Of a stretch of 53,342 nt of DNA, positions 39,558 to 48,322 are shown one piece after another. The notes under the pieces are model-generated. The model worked only from the letters and a program-made list of their open reading frames with translations, ran no database searches and was not told the DNA's origin. The number at the start of each line of letters is the position of its first letter. Within the stretch, counting starts at the first letter, position 1. The stretch comes from Streptacidiphilus carbonis. GTDB taxonomy: Bacteria; Actinomycetota; Actinomycetes; Streptomycetales; Streptomycetaceae. Made by a program: the position numbers and the translations under genes. The stretch covers positions 109,480 through 162,821 of the forward strand of contig NZ_BBPM01000014.1 in assembly GCF_000787775.1 (NCBI RefSeq). Reading direction: 5' to 3'.

Positions 39558-40400
39558 TCACGCGGTGGTACGGGCCAGCCATGCCGTCATGGCACGGGTG
39601 CGCTCTTCGATGTAGTCCTCGTCCCGGTCGTTGAGGATCGCGAAGGCGATCTGTTGCAGGCCTGCGGTGAGGTAGTGGGCGTGGGCGCGGCGGAAGGTGT
39701 CGGCGTCGACCACCGCGGCGACCTTGTCCCAGCCGTGCCAGGCCAGGGCCGCTGCGTCGACGGCCGGGTCGTACTCCTGGGCCAGGTCCCAGTCCAGGAC
39801 GCCGAGCAGCCGTCCGTCGGCGTCCCAGCGCATGTTGTCACCGGCGAGGTCCCCGTGGACCAGCGAGTGCGGCACCGGCGGCAGGTTCAGCACGGTCTGC
39901 ACTCGCCGTCGGCCCTCGGCCTGCCACTCGGCCGGGAGCCGGGGCACGGCCTGGTGCAGCATCACCTCGGCCCAGCGGTCACCGCCCGCGTACTCGAGCG
40001 GTCGGGCGAGGAGATGGGCGATCGGCGCGGTGTCGACCGAGCGGAGCGCCTCCAGCAGCGCCCTGAGCTCCTTGGCGTCGCCGCCCTCGCCCTTGGGGCT
40101 GGGGCTGCCGTCCAGCCAGGAGAGCGACACGGCGGTGCAGCCGCCCGCCGTCACCACCTCGGACAGCGGCGTGGGCACCGTGAAGGGCAGGTCCAGCCCG
40201 CCCAGTCGGCGCAGTAGTTCGGTCCGGCGCGGCAGCAGGGCGGCGGCCGCCTGGGTCCTGGCGATCCGCACCACCGCGCTGCCCGGCAGCAGCACCACGG
40301 TGTGCGAGCCGCCCTGCGCGAAGCTCGCGTCCCGCAGGTCGGTGCCGGGCAGTACGGCGGCGGCGACAGCGAGCAGCTCTTCGGGCGTCCGGTCGTCCAT
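39558..40400 (-). CDS. Aminoglycoside phosphotransferase-like kinase
   Basis: 280 residues. The catalytic loop is HGDLAGDN (182-189) and the metal-binding motif is LDWDLAQEYDPAVDAAALAW (Asp 203/205), as in APH/ChoK-type kinases. The N-lobe strand VVRIA has Arg where most kinases have Lys, a variation seen in some APH-like groups. Such proteins phosphorylate small metabolites or antibiotics; the substrate is not evident. Start at ATG 40400; the longer frame continues through the opposite-strand WYL gene and is not coding. Confidence 0.87.
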   Translation of the reverse strand: MDDRTPEELLAVAAAVLPGTDLRDASFAQGGSHTVVLLPGSAVVRIARTQAAAALLPRRTELLRRLGGLDLPFTVPTPLSEVVTAGGCTAVSLSWLDGSPSPKGEGGDAKELRALLEALRSVDTAPIAHLLARPLEYAGGDRWAEVMLHQAVPRLPAEWQAEGRRRVQTVLNLPPVPHSLVHGDLAGDNMRWDADGRLLGVLDWDLAQEYDPAVDAAALAWHGWDKVAAVVDADTFRRAHAHYLTAGLQQIAFAILNDRDEDYIEERTRAMTAWLARTTA

Positions 40401-40496
40401 GCGCGCCACCCTACTGAGAGCGCTCGCCCGGCTCGGTCCGTCAGGGGACCCGCTCGGGTAGCCTGACGGACCCGTCCCGGGCTGGAGGAGGCGTCG

Positions 40497-41603
40497 ATGC
40501 GTGCCGGTCGACTGATGTCGCTCGTGCTGCTGCTGCAGAACCGGGGGCGGATGACAGCCGACGAGCTGGCCGAGGAGCTCGGCGTCTCGGCGCGCACCAT
40601 CTACCGGGACATCGAGTCGCTGAGCGGCGCGGGGATCCCGGTCTACGGGGACGCCGGACACAGCGGGGGCTACCGGCTGCTCGACGGGTACCGCACCCGG
40701 CTGACCGGGCTGCACGCCGACGAGGCGGAGTCGCTGTTCCTGGCCGGGCTGCCGGGTGCGGCGGCCGACCTGGGGCTGGGCGAGGTGCTTGCCGCCGCGC
40801 AGCTGAAGCTGACCGCCGCGCTGCCGGCGCCGCTGCGGGACCGGTCCGGGCGGATCCGCGAGCGCTTCCACCTCGACGCCCTCGGCTGGTACCGGGAGCA
40901 GGACTCGCCGCCCGGTCTCGCGGTGCTCGCCGACGCCGTGTGGAACCAGCACCGGATCCGGGTGCGCTACCACCGCTGGGCCGCGCCGCAGGAGGTCGAG
41001 CGCGAACTCGACCCCTACGGGCTGGTTCTCAAGGCCGGCGTCTGGTACCTGGTCGCGGCGGTGGCTCCGGCGGTGGCTCCGGCGGTGGCCGGAGGCACCG
41101 ATCACGCGCCGGTACGGACCTACCGGGTGTCGCAGATCCTGAGCCTGGACGTGATCGCGGAGACCACCTTCGAGCGTCCCTCCGGATTCGACCTCGCGGT
41201 CTTCTGGCGGGACTATCTGGAGGCCTATGACGCCCGCAGGCTGCGGCTTCAGGCCTCGGTGCGGATCGGCCCGGCGATGCTGGCCTCGCTCCCCGACCGG
41301 CTCGACGCAGCCCTGGTACGCGCGGTCCAGGCCTCGGCCGGGCCGCCGGATGCCGAAGGCTGGGTCACCGCGACGGTTCCGCTGGAGTCGGTGGAGCTGG
41401 CGGTGCCGACGCTGCTGTCGCTCGGGGCCGACATCGAGGTGCTGGCCCCCGAAGAGCTGCGCTGTGCGGTCGCCGAGGCGGCGGCAGCCACTCTCGCCCG
41501 ATACCGGCCGGGCGACGCTGCCCGGGCCGAGGACGGTCTCAGCAACACCGCCGAGGCCAGGGTCGCCAGCAGCGCCAGTGCGGCCAGCAGGGCGAAGCCG
41601 TAG
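40497..41603 (+). CDS. WYL-domain transcriptional regulator (YafY-like), with run-on C-terminus
   Basis: 368 residues. N-terminal HTH-11 (about 5-60): LMSLVLLLQNRGRMTADELAEELGVSARTIYRDIESL. The WYL domain (about 140-220) has the GVWYLVA triad, and a C-terminal WCX-like region ends at LARYRPGD (about 340). These DeoR-like regulators sense ligands through WYL, often nucleotides. The natural end of the family is near LARYR; the last 30 residues are antisense of the opposing MFS gene. An internal 12-bp repeat gives VAPAVAPAVAG near residue 185. Confidence 0.88.
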   Translation: MRAGRLMSLVLLLQNRGRMTADELAEELGVSARTIYRDIESLSGAGIPVYGDAGHSGGYRLLDGYRTRLTGLHADEAESLFLAGLPGAAADLGLGEVLAAAQLKLTAALPAPLRDRSGRIRERFHLDALGWYREQDSPPGLAVLADAVWNQHRIRVRYHRWAAPQEVERELDPYGLVLKAGVWYLVAAVAPAVAPAVAGGTDHAPVRTYRVSQILSLDVIAETTFERPSGFDLAVFWRDYLEAYDARRLRLQASVRIGPAMLASLPDRLDAALVRAVQASAGPPDAEGWVTATVPLESVELAVPTLLSLGADIEVLAPEELRCAVAEAAAATLARYRPGDAARAEDGLSNTAEARVASSASAASRAKP

Positions 41604-42709
41604 CGGGTGTCGCTGTGGTCGGTCACCGTCGCGACCAGCAGCATCACGGCGACCGTGGCCGCCAGCCCGCCGCCGTTCGCCAGGCCGAAGGCCCTGCCCA
41701 CCGAGGCCTCGTCCGCCGAGGCCATCAGCATGGTCCGGGAGGCGATCCGGGCCTGTCCGAAGACGAAGGCGCCGAGCGGCACTCCGATCAGATAGCCGGC
41801 GATCCCGAACTGGCTCTGCAGCACCAGTCCGACATTGCAGAGCAGGAAGCCGACCACGGCGATGCGCAGGTCCGGGTACCGCTTGCTGACGATCCGGTAG
41901 ACCCCGGTGGCAGCCAGGAAGCCGAGGCTGCCGAGGGCGTCCACGGCACCGAACGTCCCCGCACCCAGGTGGAGTTCACCGATGACCGCCGTCGGCAGCA
42001 GGGCGTTGAACACGGTGACGACCACGCTCCCCTGCGCATAGAGCAGGATGAAGCGGCGGACCCGGAGCGGCTGTGCCGGAACGGCGGAGGCCGGACAAGC
42101 AGTTGCCTCCACGACAACCGCCGACGCTCCGTACTTGCGCCCCACCGACGCGACGCACAGGGCGGAGACCACGAAGGTGCCGGCGTTGAAGACCAGCAGC
42201 GGCACCGCCCCGAAGGCCTGCACGGCCAGCCCGCCCACCGTCGCCGACAGCAGCATGCCCGCCTGCGTCCCGGTCTCGTAGCGGGCGTTGAAGCGCCGCA
42301 GCCGGTCCGGTGCCACCCGCTCCTTGATCAGCGCCGAACTGGCCGGGAAGAACAGGGAACTGACGACGGCGAGGGCCAGATTGGCGGTGTAGATCCCAGG
42401 TCCGGGATCGCCCCCGCAGGCCAGCCAGAGCGGCAGCCCCAGGGCCAGCACCGCGCTGGCGGCATCGCAGCCGATCCACAGCTTCCGCCGGTCGAAGCGG
42501 TCGGCGATCCGACCGCACAGCGGTGACAGCAGGGCCTGCGGGCCGGCGACGGCGATGAAGAGCCAGCCGACGGCCATCATGGTCCGCTGCTCCCTGATCA
42601 TCAGCAGTGCGCCCGCGATCAGCTGGACGTTGTCGCCGAGGGCGGTGGCGAAGGCGGCGGGTACGAGCAGGCGCTCGGCTCTGCGCCGCTGGTGGTGGCT
42701 GGAGTCCAT
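41249..42709 (-). CDS. MFS transporter with antisense-encoded C-terminal extension
   Basis: 486 residues. Twelve TM helices fill about residues 15-405, with motif A-like GRIADRFDRRKLW after TM2 and a related ASVGRAFGLANGGG. The MFS_3/EntS-like N-terminus and absence of obvious substrate motifs leave the cargo open. The membrane domain ends at about LLRPSS (residue 395-410); about 75 further residues, rich in Ala/Ser/Arg, are read antisense to the WYL gene. Its promoter carries a striking nested palindrome, so it is probably inducible. Confidence 0.87.
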   Translation of the reverse strand: MDSSHHQRRRAERLLVPAAFATALGDNVQLIAGALLMIREQRTMMAVGWLFIAVAGPQALLSPLCGRIADRFDRRKLWIGCDAASAVLALGLPLWLACGGDPGPGIYTANLALAVVSSLFFPASSALIKERVAPDRLRRFNARYETGTQAGMLLSATVGGLAVQAFGAVPLLVFNAGTFVVSALCVASVGRKYGASAVVVEATACPASAVPAQPLRVRRFILLYAQGSVVVTVFNALLPTAVIGELHLGAGTFGAVDALGSLGFLAATGVYRIVSKRYPDLRIAVVGFLLCNVGLVLQSQFGIAGYLIGVPLGAFVFGQARIASRTMLMASADEASVGRAFGLANGGGLAATVAVMLLVATVTDHSDTRYGFALLAALALLATLASAVLLRPSSARAASPGRYRARVAAAASATAQRSSSGASTSMSAPSDSSVGTASSTDSSGTVAVTQPSASGGPAEAWTARTRAASSRSGSEASIAGPIRTEA

Positions 42710-42726
42710 GGCACCAGTCTCGGAAC

Positions 42727-42769
42727 ATCCACTGACACCTTCTGTCAGTGAATCCGCCTGTCAGTGGAT
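42727..42769. promoter_or_regulatory. Nested palindromic operator before the MFS gene
   Basis: Half-site CACTGACA (42730-42737) forms a perfect 8-bp palindrome with TGTCAGTG (42743-42750) across 5 bp. A second copy TGTCAGTG (42759-42766) forms an even longer palindrome with the first arm (ATCCACTGACA, 42727-42737, with TGTCAGTGGAT, 42759-42769). One regulator could bind in alternative dimer spacings. It starts 17 bp upstream of the MFS start codon. Confidence 0.7.
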
Positions 42770-42860
42770 CCGACCGAGTGCGCACCCCGAGTGATCGTCC
42801 GGATTGACCCGGGTGGAAGTACTCAGGACCCGAGAGTGCGGCCCCCGCCACAATGGCCCC

Positions 42861-43559
42861 ATGCTCAGCGACTTCGCCCGACGTGTCCTGCCCCTGCTCG
42901 GACACCTGCAGGTCACCGGTGACGTCCCGGACGGTCCCGGGCCCGGCAGCATCGTGGCCGCCAACCACAGTTCACTGATCGATCCCGGCGTCGTGCTGGC
43001 GGCGCTGGCCCGGCGCGGGGTGCACGACCCGGTGGTGCTGGCGGCGGCCGGGCTGTGGCGGATACCGCTGCTGGGCGGGCGGTTGCGCGCCGAGGGCCAC
43101 ATCCCGGTGCACCGCGGCGACCGTCGGGCATCGGACGCGCTGGACCTGGCCGCCGAGGCCCTGGCCGAGGGACGGGTGGTGGTCGTCTACCCCGAGGGAC
43201 GGCTGCCGCGCCGCCTCGACTCCGGCGACCGCGACCCCGAGCCCTTCCGCACCGGACTGGCCCGGCTGGCGCTGGCGACCGGGGCGCCGGTGGTGCCGCT
43301 CGGCCAGACCGGCGCCCGCCGGATCACCTCCGGCAGCCGCGCCAAGCAGCTGGCCGGGCTGGCCACTTCGCCGCTGCGCCGACCCGATCTGCACGTCCAC
43401 CTCGGCGCCCCGATCCACCTCACCGGCACCCCGGCCGAGGCAACGGCCCAGGCCCACGCGGCCGTTGCCAGGGCGCGGTCGACTGCGGCCGGTGCTGCGG
43501 AGCCGACGGTCAGCGAGGATGCGGTAGAACTGCCGGAGCGTGCGCCAGCACCGCGGTGA
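42861..43559 (+). CDS. 1-acylglycerol-3-phosphate acyltransferase (PlsC-like)
   Basis: 232 residues. Catalytic HX4D is N-H36-SSLI-D41, with IPVHRGD and YPEGRLPRR as the next acyltransferase blocks. These enzymes add a fatty acyl group to lysophosphatidate or a related acceptor at the membrane, and the N-terminal region has the usual amphipathic helix (FARRVLPLLGHL). The acceptor is inferred from family only. The 3' end overlaps the convergent methyltransferase gene by 50 bp. The ATG at 42861 is the only in-frame start near the conserved domain. Confidence 0.9.
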   Translation: MLSDFARRVLPLLGHLQVTGDVPDGPGPGSIVAANHSSLIDPGVVLAALARRGVHDPVVLAAAGLWRIPLLGGRLRAEGHIPVHRGDRRASDALDLAAEALAEGRVVVVYPEGRLPRRLDSGDRDPEPFRTGLARLALATGAPVVPLGQTGARRITSGSRAKQLAGLATSPLRRPDLHVHLGAPIHLTGTPAEATAQAHAAVARARSTAAGAAEPTVSEDAVELPERAPAPR

Positions 43560-44322
43560 TCTCGGCGTCCTCGATCAGCGGCTTGCCGGACGGCAGCGAC
43601 CAGCGGATCCGCTGGGCCAGTTCGCCGCGTTCGGGCTCCGGGGGGAGCGACTGGGCGGAGAAGGTCGAGAACACCCCGCCGATGAGTTGATCCACCGTCA
43701 ACTCGTCGGTGCGGCGCACCGTGATCTCATGGACGTCGACATAGCCCGCCGCCGCCAGGGCCCGGGCGTAGCGGGACCGGTCCTGCGGCGAGCTGCCGCC
43801 GATCGGGCCGGGCCGGGTGCCGAAGTGCGCCTCCAGGCAGTCCCGCAGGGCGTTCGACCAGTCGGAGTTCTGCAGCCACAGCGGGGAGCTGTCGGCCACG
43901 ACTGCGACTCCCCCGCCGGGGCGCAGCAGCGGGAGCAGCCGGGGGAACAGCAGCTCGTGCTGCATCCAGTGCAGCGCCTGCCCGACCAGGACCGACGCCA
44001 GCGCACCGGCCCCGATCTGCGCGCCGATCTCCGGGACGTCGGCGTCGGACCCCAGCACCCACACCGTGTTCCCGGCCCCGGCCCGGGCGGCCGCCTCCCC
44101 GGCGAACCGCAGCATGTCGGGCTCGGGGTCGATCCCGACCACGGCCCGCACCCTCGCCGCGGTCGGCACCGCCAACTGGCCGGTTCCGCAGCCCAGATCG
44201 AGTACGGCATCTTCCTTTGTCCATGCGAACTCCGCCTGCAGCGCGTCGAAGAGTTCGGAGGGATACCCGCGCCGGTACTTGGCGTAGTACTCGGCCACCT
44301 CACCGCTGAATCCTGTACCCAT
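43510..44322 (-). CDS. Class I SAM-dependent methyltransferase
   Basis: 270 residues. MGTGFSGEVAEYYAKYRRGYP opens the conserved N-terminus of a common actinobacterial group; motif I is VLDLGCGTGQLAVPTA, the acidic residue after strand 2 is VVGIDPEPDM, and LLRPGGGVAVV is motif III-IV. The substrate is unknown. It is the last gene of the ABC/two-component run, 35 bp after the response regulator, and may be co-transcribed without functional relation. Confidence 0.88.
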   Translation of the reverse strand: MGTGFSGEVAEYYAKYRRGYPSELFDALQAEFAWTKEDAVLDLGCGTGQLAVPTAARVRAVVGIDPEPDMLRFAGEAAARAGAGNTVWVLGSDADVPEIGAQIGAGALASVLVGQALHWMQHELLFPRLLPLLRPGGGVAVVADSSPLWLQNSDWSNALRDCLEAHFGTRPGPIGGSSPQDRSRYARALAAAGYVDVHEITVRRTDELTVDQLIGGVFSTFSAQSLPPEPERGELAQRIRWSLPSGKPLIEDAEITAVLAHAPAVLPHPR

Positions 44323-44357
44323 GCCCCAACTCTGCCCGATCAGCGGGGTGCTGCGCG

Positions 44358-45017
44358 CTAGGCGGAGGTGACGAGGTTGTTCTCGTAGGCGAAGACGACG
44401 GCCTGGACCCGGTCGCGCAGGCCCAGCTTCATGAGGATGCGGCTGACGTGGGTCTTCACCGTGGTTTCGGCCAGGTTGAGGGCCGCCGCGATCTCGGCGT
44501 TGGAGAGCCCGCGGGCGACCTGGACCAGGACGCTGTGCTCGCGCGGGGTGAGCGTCAGCAGCGCGGCCGCGGCCTCGCCGCCCTCGACCGGGAGCCGGGA
44601 GGCGAAGGTGTCCAGCAGCCGTCGGGTGATCCTGGGCGCCACCACGGCCTCGCCGGCGGCGACCACCCGGATCGCCTCCAGCAGCTCCTCCGGGCGGGCG
44701 TTCTTCAGCAGGAAGCCGGAGGCCCCGGCCCGCAGCCCGGCGAAGGCGTACTCGTCCAGGTCGAAAGTGGTGAGGATGAGCACCCTGGTGCCCGGGCACT
44801 GGGCGACGATCCGGCGGGTGGCCTCGATCCCGTCCATGCCGGGCATCCGGACGTCCATCAGCACGACCTCGGGCTTGTCCCGCAGGGCGATCCGGACGGC
44901 CTCCGCGCCGTCCGCGGCCTCCCCGGCGACGGCCAGGTCCGGCTGGGACTCCAGGACGAGGGAGAAGGCGACGCGCAGCAGCGGCTGGTCGTCGACGAGC
45001 AGCACCCGGATGGTCAC
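44358..45017 (-). CDS. NarL/FixJ-type response regulator
   Basis: 219 residues. Receiver: D9/D10 acidic pair, phospho-acceptor D55 (VVLMDVRMPGMDG), Thr and Lys in LTTF and FLLKN. C-terminal LuxR HTH: LTPREHSVLVQVARGLSNAEIAAALNLAETTVKTHVSRILMKLGLRDR. It binds DNA when phosphorylated by the kinase encoded upstream, with which it overlaps by four bases (GTG at 45017). The most likely target is the ABC transporter operon that it belongs to. Confidence 0.95.
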   Translation of the reverse strand: MTIRVLLVDDQPLLRVAFSLVLESQPDLAVAGEAADGAEAVRIALRDKPEVVLMDVRMPGMDGIEATRRIVAQCPGTRVLILTTFDLDEYAFAGLRAGASGFLLKNARPEELLEAIRVVAAGEAVVAPRITRRLLDTFASRLPVEGGEAAAALLTLTPREHSVLVQVARGLSNAEIAAALNLAETTVKTHVSRILMKLGLRDRVQAVVFAYENNLVTSA

Positions 45018-46324
45018 GCAGGCTCCAGTTCGGCGGTGTCGGGCTGGGGAGCGGGTTCCGGGGCAGCAGCCTCCGGGGCCGGTTCGGCCAGGTCGAAGGT
45101 GGCGCTGACGCGCCAGCCACGGCCGCCCGGGCCGGGGCCGGCCGTCAGGCCGCCGCCGAACGCGGCCGCGCGCTCGCGCATGCCGATCAGGCCGTGGCCC
45201 TGGCTCTGGCCGTGACTCCCACTGTCGGACGGAGCGGTGCCGTGGCCGTCGTCGGTGACCTCCAGCGTCATCGCGGCGCCGTCGACCCGGACCGTCACCC
45301 GGGCCCCGGAAACCCCGACGGCGTGCTTGAGGGTGTTGGTCAGCGATTCCTGTACCAGTCGGTACACCGTCAGCTGGGCTCCGGGGGAGACCGACTCCAT
45401 CGCTCCCGACACCGAGAGCCCGGTCGGCAGTCCGGCCGCCCGGACCTGCCGCACCAGCGCCTCCAGCTGCCCGATCCCGGGCTGCGGATGCCGCAGCGCC
45501 TCGGGTTCGTCCGCGCGCAGCACACCCAGGAAGCGGCGCATGTCGGTGAGCGCCTGGCGGCCGGTCTCGGCGGACTGGCGCATGGCCGCGGTGGCCCGGT
45601 CGGGGCTGTGCGGGTTGGCGTAGACCGCGCCGTCGGCGAGGGCGACCATCACCGAGAGGTTGTGGGTGACGATGTCGTGCATCTCACGTGCGATCCGTGA
45701 GCGCTCCTCGGCCACCGCGAGCGCCGCCTGCTGGTCCCGTTGCCGCTCCAGGTCCAGCGCCCGCTGCTCCAGGTTGGCCAGCCTGCCGCGACGGGCCCTG
45801 ACGTTGAAGCCGAGCACCAGGGCGGCGGTGACCGTGCCGGAGAAGAGCAGGAAGACCTTGACGATGTCGAAGGCCGCGTCGGTCGGGCTGATCACCGGAC
45901 CGTTCTCGAAGCGCCGGTTGGCCAGGTCCGGCCAGCTGAGGGCGGCGAGCAGGGCGCCGAGCTCGCACACCGCGTAGGCGAGCCACGTCTGCGCGCGTCG
46001 GCAGTGCACCGCCACCGTGTGCAGGGCCAGCAGCACGGCCAGATCGCTGGGCAGGCCGCCCTGCACCGTGAGCCACTGGACGAAGGCCGAGCCGGCGACC
46101 ACGCAGAACACCGGGAACGGCGCGATCCGGCGCAGGGCGAGCGGCACCGTCAGACCCACGGTCAGCACCAGCAGGATCGCCGAGTGACTCGCGAAGGCGC
46201 GTCCCAGCGAGAGGAACATCAGCAGCAGGGCGACCACGGCGTCGACGGCAACCGCATAGCGGCCGCGACCCGCGCTCGTGGCGAGCCCCCGCAGCGAGGT
46301 GAGGTCGAAACGCTTCCCGGTCAT
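45014..46324 (-). CDS. Sensor histidine kinase (HisKA_3 type)
   Basis: 436 residues from the ATG at 46324 (GTG 46330 and the longer GTG 46363 are alternatives). Several TM helices span about residues 25-185, then a coiled-coil region (LEQRALDLERQRDQQAALAVAEERSR), the phospho-acceptor His in REMHDIVTHNLSVMV, and the ATPase domain with VYRLVQESLTNTLKHA (N box) and GHGLIGMRERAAAFGGG (G box). It senses an envelope signal and phosphorylates the coupled NarL-type regulator. The Ala/Pro/Glu tail after residue 415 is unstructured. Confidence 0.92.
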   Translation of the reverse strand: MTGKRFDLTSLRGLATSAGRGRYAVAVDAVVALLLMFLSLGRAFASHSAILLVLTVGLTVPLALRRIAPFPVFCVVAGSAFVQWLTVQGGLPSDLAVLLALHTVAVHCRRAQTWLAYAVCELGALLAALSWPDLANRRFENGPVISPTDAAFDIVKVFLLFSGTVTAALVLGFNVRARRGRLANLEQRALDLERQRDQQAALAVAEERSRIAREMHDIVTHNLSVMVALADGAVYANPHSPDRATAAMRQSAETGRQALTDMRRFLGVLRADEPEALRHPQPGIGQLEALVRQVRAAGLPTGLSVSGAMESVSPGAQLTVYRLVQESLTNTLKHAVGVSGARVTVRVDGAAMTLEVTDDGHGTAPSDSGSHGQSQGHGLIGMRERAAAFGGGLTAGPGPGGRGWRVSATFDLAEPAPEAAAPEPAPQPDTAELEPA

Positions 46325-46373
46325 GGGCACCAGTCTCACACTCCTCGCCGCGGGGGCAGTCACACCGACGTGT

Positions 46374-47210
46374 TCAGGCGTCCCGGCGGCGCAGCACCGC
46401 GGCGCCGCCGATCAGGGCCGCGGCCACATAGATGCACAGCACACCGAAGCCGACCCAGGGGCTCAGCTGGCCGGGATCGCCGTGCAGGGTGAACAGCGCG
46501 CCCCCCGCGTTGCCGGGCAGGTACGGCGAGATGTTGCTCTGCCAGCTGGACGGCAGCGACTCCACCAGCAGCGGCAGCACCAGCAGCAGGCCGAACAGCG
46601 AGGCGATGCCGGCGGCGGTGTTGCGCAGCAGCGCGCCCAGGCCCACCGCGATCAGCCCGATGGCGGTGAGGTAGAGGCCCAGGCCGAAGACCGCGCGCGG
46701 CACCCCGGGGTCGCCGAAGGAGGCGCCGATGTGCTTGCTGCTGAAGATCGCCTGCCCGATGAAGAACGCGGCCAGCGCGGAGAGCGTGCCGACCACCCAG
46801 GTGGCCACGCCGAAGACGATCGCCTTGGCCCACAGCACCGGCAGCCGTCGGGGCACGGCGGAGACGGTGGCGCGGATCATGCCGGTCGAGTACTCACCGG
46901 TGAACATCAGCACGCCGAGCACGCCGATCGCCATCTGCGCCAGGTAGTAGCCGCGCAGGCTGTGGTCGGTCGGGTTGAAGGACGCGCGCTCCTCGGCGTG
47001 CAGCTGGCTGAAGTGGTCCAGCATGGCCCAGCACAGCAGCGCGCCGAAGCCCACCGTCAGCACGATGCCGGCGGCCAGGGTCCAGTACGTCGACCGCAGC
47101 GAGCGGAACTTGATCCATTCCGACTTCAGCACCCGGCCCAGGCTGACCTTGGTCTCGCTCTCCGGCGGCAGGGTGGTGGGGATGCGGGCTGCTTCCAGAA
47201 CGGCGCTCAT
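46374..47210 (-). CDS. ABC-2 type transporter permease
   Basis: 278 residues with six TM helices, first at about 45-62. A cytoplasmic N-terminus with LKSEWIKFRSLRSTYWTLAAG is typical of streptomycete ABC-2 permeases that pair with a DRA-type ATPase. MFTGEYSTGMIRATVSAVPRR is the conserved coupling segment. It overlaps the ATPase gene by four bases (ATGA). Substrate class is probably a lipid-like or peptide antibiotic, judged from the linked two-component system. Confidence 0.92.
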   Translation of the reverse strand: MSAVLEAARIPTTLPPESETKVSLGRVLKSEWIKFRSLRSTYWTLAAGIVLTVGFGALLCWAMLDHFSQLHAEERASFNPTDHSLRGYYLAQMAIGVLGVLMFTGEYSTGMIRATVSAVPRRLPVLWAKAIVFGVATWVVGTLSALAAFFIGQAIFSSKHIGASFGDPGVPRAVFGLGLYLTAIGLIAVGLGALLRNTAAGIASLFGLLLVLPLLVESLPSSWQSNISPYLPGNAGGALFTLHGDPGQLSPWVGFGVLCIYVAAALIGGAAVLRRRDA

Positions 47211-48166
47211 GCTGCGGTCTCCTTGACGCGCTGGTCGGCGGTCCGCGCTGCGGTGCCGGTCTGATACTCGACGGCGTCCTTGGTGAGTTCCATGAACGCC
47301 TCCTCCAGCGAGGCCTGGTGCGGCGTCAACTCGAAGAGGACCAACTGGTTCCGGGCCGCGAGGTGGCCGATCTGCTCGCTGTCGGCGCCGGTGACGTCCA
47401 GGACGTCCGCGCGCTCCTCGTCCGGGGTGGCCAGCACGCCGGGCAGGTCGCGCAGCAGTTCGCCCAGGCGCACCGAGTCGGGGGTGCGGACCCGTACGGC
47501 CTGGCCGACCGAGGCGCGCGAGGTGAACTCGGCGACCGAGGTGTCGGCGATCAGCCGGCCCCGGCCGACCACGATCAGGTGCTCGGCGGTCAGGGCCATC
47601 TCGCTCATCAGGTGCGAGGAGACCAGCACCGTGCGGCCCTCGGCGGCCAGCGACTTCATCAGGTTGCGGATCCAGAGGATGCCCTCCGGGTCCAGGCCGT
47701 TGACCGGCTCGTCCAGGATCACCGTGGCCGGGTCGCCGAGCAGGGCGGAGGCGATGCCCAGGCGCTGGCCCATGCCGAGCGAGAAGGCGCCGGCGCGCTT
47801 GCGGGCCACCTCGTGCAACCCGACCAGGTCCACCACCTCGTCGACCCGGCGCATCGGCAGACCGTGCGTCGCGGCCAGTGCGGCCAGGTGGTTCCAGGCG
47901 CTGCGGCCGGTGTGGACGGCGCGGGCCTCCAGCATCGCGCCGACCTCGCGCAGCGGCGCGGGGTGGTCGGCGTAGCGGCGGCCGTTCACGGTGGCGTGGC
48001 CCTCGGTGGGCGCGTCCAGACCGAGCAGCATCCTCATGGTGGTCGACTTGCCGGCGCCGTTGGGGCCGAGGAAGCCGGTGACGATGCCGGGGCGGACGGT
48101 GAAGCTCAGGTCCTCCACCGCGGTCTTGGGGCCATAGCGTTTGGTCAGGCCGACAGCTTCGATCAT
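47207..48166 (-). CDS. ABC transporter ATP-binding protein
   Basis: 319 residues. Walker A GPNGAGKSTT (34-43), Q-loop region VGAMLEARAVHTGR, signature FSLGMGQRLGIASALLGDP (S-L-G-M-G-Q variant), Walker B ATVILDEPVNGLDP and the H-loop SSH. A C-terminal accessory domain follows residue 215, as in bacitracin/antibiotic-resistance DRA exporters. GAGGA precedes the ATG at 48166; the longer frame from 48295 has no support. First gene of a run with permease, kinase, regulator and methyltransferase. Confidence 0.94.
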   Translation of the reverse strand: MIEAVGLTKRYGPKTAVEDLSFTVRPGIVTGFLGPNGAGKSTTMRMLLGLDAPTEGHATVNGRRYADHPAPLREVGAMLEARAVHTGRSAWNHLAALAATHGLPMRRVDEVVDLVGLHEVARKRAGAFSLGMGQRLGIASALLGDPATVILDEPVNGLDPEGILWIRNLMKSLAAEGRTVLVSSHLMSEMALTAEHLIVVGRGRLIADTSVAEFTSRASVGQAVRVRTPDSVRLGELLRDLPGVLATPDEERADVLDVTGADSEQIGHLAARNQLVLFELTPHQASLEEAFMELTKDAVEYQTGTAARTADQRVKETAA

Positions 48167-48322
48167 GACGTGGGTTCCTCGACGGACTTCAGCGGGCGTA
48201 TACGCGGACGCCCTCACGCTAGTTTCCGGCCACACCCCGGCACGAGCCGCCAGCGATGTACCGAACGGGCCGTGGTGGTGGTCCGAGAGATGCACCCCTT
48301 CTCCTCCTCAGGGAGGAGACGA

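Noticed and set aside
39558-41105. 515-codon version of the phosphotransferase gene
   Set aside because: Everything beyond the ATG at 40400 is antisense to the WYL regulator and has no kinase similarity.
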